From: Microlunatus endophyticus
Lineage (GTDB): Bacteria; Actinomycetota; Actinomycetes; Propionibacteriales; Propionibacteriaceae
Length of the DNA stretch: 64,000 nucleotides
Assembly (NCBI RefSeq): GCF_014646195.1
Contig: NZ_BMMZ01000006.1
Span: forward strand, 186,001 to 250,000
Direction of reading: 5' to 3'
Each line of letters starts with the position of its first letter. The first letter of the stretch is position 1. Positions 58,873 to 64,000 of the stretch are shown here, in pieces. Under the pieces are notes generated by a model. The model saw nothing but the letters and a program-made list of their open reading frames with translations. It ran no database searches and had not been told where the DNA came from. The position numbers and the translations under genes are program-made.

Positions 58873-60243
58873 TCAGCCGTCCAGCGCCGCGGCGACCTCA
58901 GGAATCTGTGCGATGTAGGTGTCGACGAGCCGGCGCGCCGTGGCCAGCGAGTCCACCAGCGGATGCAGCGCAAAGGCGGTGACGGCCTCCTGCCGGGAAC
59001 GCTTGTTCACGGCCGAGATGATCAACTGCTCGACCGCCTTGACCTGCTGCATCAGCCCGAGCTCGGCCAGTCCTGGCTGGTCGACGGTGAGCGGGTGCAC
59101 CCCGTTGGCGCCGATCACCGTCGGCACCTCGACCACAGCGTCGTACGGCAGCCCCGCGATCGCGGTCCGGTTCCGGACGTTGAGGATCGCGGTCCAGTGC
59201 TCGTTGCGGCTGATCGCCCGCATCACATTCAGCGCGACGCCGGCATAGCCGAGCTGGCTCGGGTCGGTGGCGGCGTCGTGTTCGGTGATCGGTGCGCCCT
59301 GGACGCCGCCCTTGGCCTCGGCCATGTAGCTCGCCTCGCGGTGCTCGACGGCCTGGCGCCACAGCCGGGCGACGTCCTCGGTGCTCGCGGCCTGGCGATA
59401 GAAGTCAGCCTGCGTCCTCGCCAGGAAGTCGCCGCGGGTGACCCCGGCGGCCTTGATCGCAGCGACGGCCTCGCGGTTCTCGTAGTAGTAGTGCAGGTAC
59501 TCGTTGGGGATCATGCCGCGGCTGCGCAGCCAGTCTGCGCCGAAGATCGTGGCCTCCTCCAGCCGCGCCAGCCTCTCGTCATCGGCCAGCAACTCAGGCA
59601 GCAGATCGCGGCCGTCCAGCAGGATCCGGCGCATCCAGCCGAGGTGGTTCAGGCCGACGTAGTCCAGCTGCAGCCGGTCATGATCATGACCCAGCCGATC
59701 TCCGACAAGGATGGCCGCGACCCGACGACCCAACTCGGACGGGGTGTCGCAGATGCCCAGCACCCGGTCGCCCAGTTCGGCCTGCAGTGCCTCGGTGATG
59801 ATCCCGGCCGGGTTGGTGAAATTCAGGAAGTACGCCTCCGGTGCGACCCGCTTGACCCGGCGGGCGATGTCGATCATCACCGGAAGCGTGCGGATCGCGT
59901 ACGACAATCCCCCAGGCCCGGTGGTCTCCTGCCCGATCACCCCGAGGTCCAGAGCGACGTGCTCGTCGGCCTGGCGGCCCGCCAGGCCACCGACCCGGAC
60001 TGCCGCGAAGATGAAGTCGCTGCCCTGCAGGGCCTGATCAAGATCTGTGCCGGCCGACAGTGTCGGTGCGTCGGGGAAGCCCTCAGCCAGCTGGCCGAGG
60101 ATCCTGGTCGTCACCTCCAGCCGGGACGCGTCGGTGTCGTACAGGCTGACCTGGTCGACCCGGGGGCTGCCGGTGTCGCGGATCAGCGCCTGCCAGACGA
60201 AGGGCGTACGGAATCCGCCGCCGCCGAGGATGCATAACTTCAC
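58873..60243 (-). CDS. Glycoside hydrolase family 4 (6-phospho-beta-glucosidase type)
   Basis: 456 aa. GH4 enzymes use NAD and Mn(II) in an unusual redox hydrolysis. NAD motif KLCILGGGGFRTPFVWQAL, metal Cys in ILGICDTPSELGRR, YFLNFTNPAGIITEAL and DYVGLNHLGWMR. GTG at 60243 gives the normal beginning. The bond type and phosphate requirement are not fixed by sequence alone. Cotranscribed with the DUF664 gene 33 bp upstream. Confidence 0.92.
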   Translation of the reverse strand: MKLCILGGGGFRTPFVWQALIRDTGSPRVDQVSLYDTDASRLEVTTRILGQLAEGFPDAPTLSAGTDLDQALQGSDFIFAAVRVGGLAGRQADEHVALDLGVIGQETTGPGGLSYAIRTLPVMIDIARRVKRVAPEAYFLNFTNPAGIITEALQAELGDRVLGICDTPSELGRRVAAILVGDRLGHDHDRLQLDYVGLNHLGWMRRILLDGRDLLPELLADDERLARLEEATIFGADWLRSRGMIPNEYLHYYYENREAVAAIKAAGVTRGDFLARTQADFYRQAASTEDVARLWRQAVEHREASYMAEAKGGVQGAPITEHDAATDPSQLGYAGVALNVMRAISRNEHWTAILNVRNRTAIAGLPYDAVVEVPTVIGANGVHPLTVDQPGLAELGLMQQVKAVEQLIISAVNKRSRQEAVTAFALHPLVDSLATARRLVDTYIAQIPEVAAALDG

Positions 60244-60276
60244 CCGGACATCTTCGCTGGTCGGCCTCCGGCGCAC

Positions 60277-60852
60277 TCAGGCAGGGAACGACTCGGCGAG
60301 CTCCCGTAGGCGGACCGTGTAGCCGGCCCAGTCCTCGGCGCTGTTGTCCGGCAGGTTGCTGTTGTCCGGGTTCAGACCGACCAGCCCGTCGGTCAGTTCG
60401 CGGAGGATGTCGACCTGTCCGAGATGCTGGGCGTTCTCACTGATCACGTGCACGAGCATCCACGCCAGGGTGACGTCCTGGTTGCCCGGACGCCACCAGG
60501 GCACGCGGCCTGTGGCGTCCAGGTCGAGCTCGTCGACGGTCCGGTCGGTGTGTGCCCAGGCGGCGCGGGCGAAGTCCTTGATCAAGTCCGCCGGCTCGTC
60601 CGCAGTGGCCCAGAGGTCGGTGCTCGGGTCGGCGTCGATCCGCTCCAGCACCGGGTGACTGAACGGCCGGTCGAAGACCTCCCCGAGATAGCCGACGTCG
60701 ACCGCCGCTACGTGTTTGAGGATGCCCAGCAGGTTGCTGCCGGTGGGCGTCAGCGGCATCCGCAGCAGGCGTTCGGACAGGCCGTCGACCTTCCACAAGA
60801 ACGACTCGCGACTCTCCCGGTAGTACCGAACGAGCATCGATTTCTGATCCAC
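60277..60852 (-). CDS. DinB-like DUF664 protein
   Basis: 191 aa four-helix DinB fold with three putative metal His (LKHVAAVDVGY, MLVHVISENAQHLGQVDIL). The DUF664 branch groups with mycothiol-dependent enzymes of actinobacteria; direct evidence is lacking for this one. GTG with TAGTTT 6 nt upstream (leaderless). Confidence 0.88.
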   Translation of the reverse strand: MDQKSMLVRYYRESRESFLWKVDGLSERLLRMPLTPTGSNLLGILKHVAAVDVGYLGEVFDRPFSHPVLERIDADPSTDLWATADEPADLIKDFARAAWAHTDRTVDELDLDATGRVPWWRPGNQDVTLAWMLVHVISENAQHLGQVDILRELTDGLVGLNPDNSNLPDNSAEDWAGYTVRLRELAESFPA

Positions 60853-60858
60853 GTCTCG

Positions 60859-60864
60859 AAACTA
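60859..60864 (-). promoter_or_regulatory. -10 element TAGTTT for DUF664-GH4 operon
   Basis: TAGTTT, 6 nt before the GTG at 60852; leaderless pattern. Confidence 0.5.
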
Positions 60865-60952
60865 GCGGCCGGGTGCGGGCTGCCGCCAACGCATTACTCG
60901 TGGCACTCTGGGCATCCAGCCCCTTGCCGGCCACAGATTGGATCGCATCCGC

Positions 60953-61957
60953 ATGAGCCTCAACGCCCCCGGAGCCGATGGCACGTTGTCCCTCTTCGCG
61001 GAGAACGCCCGGATCATCAGGAAGCAGTTCCGCTGGCAGAACGCGCTGACCAGCCGGCTGGCTGCCCTGCTCTACGCCCAGCAGGGCAGGATCGCCGACC
61101 CCGAGGCCATCCGGCAGTGTCAGGAGTTGATGAAACAGAACACCGGCCTGTTCTCCAGTTTCCGCGGTTCGATGGCGTTGTCGCTGGCGGCACTCCTGTC
61201 GCTGTCGCCCGACCCGCAGGGCCTGTTCGGCCAGACTCTGAAAGTCTACGAACTGCTCAAGAGCACCCGGCTCCGGTCGTCGGACTACCTGGCGGTCGCC
61301 GCGTACCAGATCGCTGCCCAGACCGGCCCGAACGGTCCGGCGCAGGCGGTCAGCCGGACCAGGGCCTTCTACGACCGGATGAAGGCCCGGCACTTCTTCC
61401 TGACCGGCCAGGACGACTACATCTTTGCCGCGATGCTCGGCCTCTCGGACCTGGATGTCGACTCGGGCGCCGACCGGATCGAGCGGCTGCACGATCGGCT
61501 GAAGGGCGAATTCCGCGGCCGCAACAGCGTCCAGGCGCTGGCCCAGGTGCTGGTGCTGGGCGGCTCCGACGACCAGACCGCCGGGCAGGTGCTGGCGCTG
61601 CGGGACGCGCTCCGCGCCCGGAAGATCAAACTCGACCGGCCCGACTCGCTGCCGGCGTTGGGGATTCTGGCGCTGCTTCCCGTGGCCGCCGACGTCGTCG
61701 CTGCCGAGATCGACGAAGCACGGACATTCCTGCGCACGCAGAAGGGTTTCGGCCGGTTCTCCGTCGGGACCCCGGAGCTTCTGCTGTACGCGACCGCCAC
61801 CGTCGCCGGACGCTCCGCCCAGAGCGTCCGGGACGGGATCGTGACGGCGACGCTGTCGACCAGCATCACCAACATCATCATCGCCCAGCAGACCGCCCTG
61901 ATCGCGTCGACGGCGGCCGCCGGCAGCGCAGGCGCTGCCACTGCGGCGTCGACGTAG
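60953..61957 (+). CDS. DUF4003 protein
   Basis: 334 aa, helical, matches the DUF4003 family by the ENARIIRKQFRWQNALTSR and GQDDYIFAAMLGLSDLD segments. Function unknown. The ATG at 60953 is preferred; a TTG at 60938 is possible. Ends in an Ala-rich hydrophobic tail (residues 300-335). Convergent with the SpoU methyltransferase gene. Confidence 0.8.
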   Translation: MSLNAPGADGTLSLFAENARIIRKQFRWQNALTSRLAALLYAQQGRIADPEAIRQCQELMKQNTGLFSSFRGSMALSLAALLSLSPDPQGLFGQTLKVYELLKSTRLRSSDYLAVAAYQIAAQTGPNGPAQAVSRTRAFYDRMKARHFFLTGQDDYIFAAMLGLSDLDVDSGADRIERLHDRLKGEFRGRNSVQALAQVLVLGGSDDQTAGQVLALRDALRARKIKLDRPDSLPALGILALLPVAADVVAAEIDEARTFLRTQKGFGRFSVGTPELLLYATATVAGRSAQSVRDGIVTATLSTSITNIIIAQQTALIASTAAAGSAGAATAAST

Positions 61958-61961
61958 TCCG

Positions 61962-62795
61962 TCAGCGGGTCGGAGGCTGGTTCAGCGCGTAGCAAGCGAT
62001 CGCCGAAGCGGCCGCGACGTTGAGCGAGTCGATTCCGGCCTGCATCGGAATCCTGGCGACCAGGCTCGCCTGGGCGATCCACTGCTCGGAGAGCCCGGCG
62101 CCCTCGGTTCCGAGCATGACCGCGATCTTGCCGGTGCCGTGGGCAGCCAGCCGTTCGCGTACCTGATCAAGATTGAGAGCGTCGTCGGTGAGCGCCAGTG
62201 CGACCGTGGTGAACCCATGATCATTGAGCAGTGGGATCGCACTCCCCCAGTCGTCCAGTCGCGCCCACGGCAGTGAGAACACCGATCCCATACTGACCTT
62301 GATCGCCCGCCGGTAGAGCGGATCGGCCGACCGCGGCGACAGCAGGGCACCCTGCCAACCGAGCCCGGCCGCATTGCGCAGGATCGCGCCGACGTTGGTG
62401 TGGTCGACGATGTCCTCCAAGATCACCAGGCGGTCCCACCCCAGGAGGTCGGCTGTCGTGTAAGGATCCTGACGATGCATGGCTGCCAACGCACCGCGGT
62501 GCACGTGGAAGCCGGTGATCTCCTCGGCCAGCTTCTCGGTGACCAGATAGATCGGTGTCGTCTGATGATCATCGAGCCGGTCGGCCAGTGACTCGAGCCA
62601 GCGTTCGGCGAGCAGGAACGATCGCGGCTGGTAGCCGGCATCCAGTGCCCGACGGATCACCTTCTCGCCCTCGGCGATGAACAGCCCGCGTTCGGCCTCG
62701 AGATGCCTGCGCAGATTGACATCCCGCAGCCGTACGTAGTCGGCGAGCCGGACGTCGTCCGTCTCGGTGATCGTGACGATCTGCAACCGTGTCAT
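61962..62795 (-). CDS. TrmH/SpoU family RNA 2'-O-methyltransferase
   Basis: 277 aa. N-terminal substrate-binding domain with FIAEGEKVIRRAL, then the SPOUT domain with VILEDIVDHTNVGAILRNAAGLG, the knot motifs VMLGTEGAGLSEQW and IPMQAGIDSLNVAAASAIACY. Target in rRNA or tRNA not determined. ATG overlaps the stop of the upstream siroheme gene by 4 bp. Confidence 0.94.
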   Translation of the reverse strand: MTRLQIVTITETDDVRLADYVRLRDVNLRRHLEAERGLFIAEGEKVIRRALDAGYQPRSFLLAERWLESLADRLDDHQTTPIYLVTEKLAEEITGFHVHRGALAAMHRQDPYTTADLLGWDRLVILEDIVDHTNVGAILRNAAGLGWQGALLSPRSADPLYRRAIKVSMGSVFSLPWARLDDWGSAIPLLNDHGFTTVALALTDDALNLDQVRERLAAHGTGKIAVMLGTEGAGLSEQWIAQASLVARIPMQAGIDSLNVAAASAIACYALNQPPTR

Positions 62796-63268
62796 CCGAT
62801 CAGCTGTTGCAGCAGCTGGTCCCGCAGCAGCCTGGACCGGGTGTGGTCGCCGCCGGCCAGGACGCCGAGCTGGACATCGCCGACCGTGCCACTGGCCGGA
62901 GTCCATGCGGTCGCAGCATGCCGGTCGTCGGAGCGGACGCAGAAGATCCGCCGGCGTTCGGCCTCGACGGAGACCCGCTTGTTGCAGTCATGATCATCAG
63001 TGGCGACCAGCACGTACCAGGCACCGTCGAGGTCGCCGTCGGCGTAGCGGCGGGGCAGCCAGGTCAGGGCGTCTGAGGTGGCCAGTTCGATGATCGGCCC
63101 GGTGGCCTCCGGCGCGATCACCGTGATCAAGGCTCCTGCCTCCAGCAGGGGCCCGAGCCGGCGTGCCGCGACCCGTCCGGCGCCCACCACGACGACCCGA
63201 CGGCCGGACAACCGAAGGCCGGAGAGGTAGGCGGGGACAGCAGACACGGCGTCTATGATTCCACGCAT
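62792..63268 (-). CDS. Precorrin-2 dehydrogenase / sirohydrochlorin ferrochelatase-like (CysG N-domain)
   Basis: 158 aa. NAD motif RRVVVVGAGRVAARRLGPLLEAGA, then LVATDDHDCNKRVSVEAERRRIFCVRSDD, the first domain of CysG/Met8, which oxidises precorrin-2 to sirohydrochlorin in siroheme synthesis. The usual chelatase C-terminal helix is short or absent. The ATG at 63268 overlaps the start of the divergent YbaK gene; a GTG at 63247 is an alternative. Confidence 0.85.
   Translation of the reverse strand: MRGIIDAVSAVPAYLSGLRLSGRRVVVVGAGRVAARRLGPLLEAGALITVIAPEATGPIIELATSDALTWLPRRYADGDLDGAWYVLVATDDHDCNKRVSVEAERRRIFCVRSDDRHAATAWTPASGTVGDVQLGVLAGGDHTRSRLLRDQLLQQLIG
63254..63259 (+). promoter_or_regulatory. 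-10 element TATGAT for leaderless YbaK gene
   Basis: TATGAT, 7 nt before the ATG at 63267. If the divergent siroheme gene starts at 63268, this box lies inside its coding sequence. Confidence 0.6.
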
Positions 63269-63812
63269 GTCACAGCCCGTCGGACTCGGAACGCTCACCT
63301 GGCAACCAGCACTGTCCCAGCCGCACCTCCTCGGCGGACCGGTCCGAGCGGCACTCGAGTCCGGCAGCCTGGACGCCGATCAGGTGTTCGTCACCGAGAT
63401 CGATCCGAACCTGGCCGACACGGCGGCGTTCTGCCAGGCCTACGAGTCCCCGCTGGAGAATTCGGCCAACTGTGTCGTGGTCGCCGGCCGCCGGGCCGAG
63501 ACGGAGACGACCGCCGCCTGTCTGGTGCTGGCCACCGACCGGGCGGACGTGAACAAGACCGTCCGCAAACATCTCGGCGTCCGCAAGATCTCCTTCGCCC
63601 CGATGGAGGACGCCGTCTCGGCGACCGGCATGGAGTACGGCGGCATCACCCCGGTCGGACTCCCGGGCGGTTGGCCGGTGCTGGTCGACACCGCTGTTAC
63701 CGGACGGCCTTGGATTGTGATTGGCAGCGGCACCCGCGGCAGCAAGCTCGCGATCCCCGGCGCGCTGGCCGGAACGCTGCCGGGCGCCGAGGTGCTGGAA
63801 CTGGCGATCTGA
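63267..63812 (+). CDS. YbaK/EbsC family aminoacyl-tRNA deacylase
   Basis: 181 aa. YbaK domain with ENSANCVVVAGRRAETETTAACLVLATD-type strands at 68-95, KTVRKHLGVRKISFAP giving the catalytic Lys, and GMEYGGITPVGLPGGWPVLVD. Trans-editing of mischarged tRNA, such as Cys- or Ala-tRNA(Pro), is the family role. Leaderless-type ATG. Confidence 0.9.
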   Translation: MSQPVGLGTLTWQPALSQPHLLGGPVRAALESGSLDADQVFVTEIDPNLADTAAFCQAYESPLENSANCVVVAGRRAETETTAACLVLATDRADVNKTVRKHLGVRKISFAPMEDAVSATGMEYGGITPVGLPGGWPVLVDTAVTGRPWIVIGSGTRGSKLAIPGALAGTLPGAEVLELAI

Positions 63813-63842
63813 GGAACCCTCACCCCCAAGCCGGGACGACAG

Positions 63843-63899
63843 AACCGGAGCCGGAGCTTTGTCTCGGTCAACTTCTCGTGCACCGGCTCGGCTTCGGTT
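63843..63899. terminator. Long-loop hairpin between convergent genes
   Basis: AACCGGAGCCG (63843-63853) pairs with CGGCTTCGGTT (63889-63899), one G-T pair, loop 35 nt. It sits between the YbaK stop and the stop of the last, convergent gene, and may terminate both. Confidence 0.45.
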
Positions 63900-63901
63900 G
63901 C

Positions 63902-64000
63902 CTAACTCTGCTGCGGCGGCGTGGGCGTGGATGCCGGAACTCCGCCGGGCGGCGGGAACTGCGGCGGGACCTGGTCCTGCGGAGGTGCGAACTGCTGCGG
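63902..64000 (-). CDS. C-terminal end of a Pro/Gln-rich protein (partial)
   Basis: 32 codons from the window edge to TAG at 63904-63902, reading QQFAPPQDQVPPQFPPPGG... and ending PPQQS. The frame is open and proline/glutamine-rich, typical of cytoplasmic or extracellular tails of membrane proteins. The rest lies outside the window. Confidence 0.55.
   Translation of the reverse strand, partial: PQQFAPPQDQVPPQFPPPGGVPASTPTPPQQS

Overview
The window is GC-rich, with GTG starts, sparse Shine-Dalgarno sites and a gene order typical of a high-GC Gram-positive actinobacterium. Infer: a member of Propionibacteriales, perhaps a Microlunatus-like genus; no marker here fixes the genus. Supporting traits are the RNase J-dapB-M16-pnp-rpsO and rpsB-tsf-pyrH-frr-cdsA neighbourhoods, the dxr-rip1-ispG-DUF4081 GNAT run, DUF2993, DUF4439 and DUF664 families, an HspR-type (HAIR) operator before lon, and many leaderless promoters (TANNNT 6-8 nt before the start codon).

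Layout. 1-8.4 kb: end of an alcohol dehydrogenase, RNase J (with a Crp/GlxR-type palindrome upstream), a GNAT, DUF2993, dapB, an M16 peptidase and pnp. 8.7-14.6 kb: rpsO, a small insert (GNAT, PfkB kinase, DUF2127), ribF, truB, rbfA and an unrecognised protein. 14.7-21 kb: infB-ylxR-nusA-rimP, interrupted between ylxR and nusA by an oppositely oriented DUF559-type nuclease gene flanked by two nested pairs of inverted 22-bp repeats and broken by one in-frame stop. 21-30 kb: DUF4439 lipoprotein, proS, an alarmone synthetase fused to an S1-like domain, DUF4081 GNAT, ispG, rip1, dxr. 30-43 kb: a metabolic and stress insert (CDF transporter, malQ, HdeD-like, lon, GntR, MaoC, two amidases with a small AtzG/GatC-like protein, PEBP, cupin). 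43-51.5 kb: rlmN, a small membrane protein, DUF72, a phosphotransferase, a methyltransferase, cdsA, frr, pyrH, tsf, rpsB. 51.8-64 kb: a frameshifted double-M23 peptidase, aldo/keto reductase, FAD oxidoreductase, xerC, lactonase, amidohydrolase, def, GH4, DUF664, DUF4003, a SpoU rRNA methyltransferase, a siroheme dehydrogenase, YbaK and the Pro/Gln-rich end of another gene.

Most of the window is the conserved actinobacterial translation and RNA-processing supercluster: ribosomal proteins, factors for initiation, elongation and recycling, tRNA and rRNA modification, RNA decay (RNase J, PNPase), plus isoprenoid and phospholipid synthesis genes. The most unusual element is the repeat-flanked DUF559 cassette lodged inside the nusA-ylxR-infB operon; ylxR downstream of it carries its own leaderless promoter. 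No tRNA, rRNA, CRISPR array or recognisable transposase was seen.
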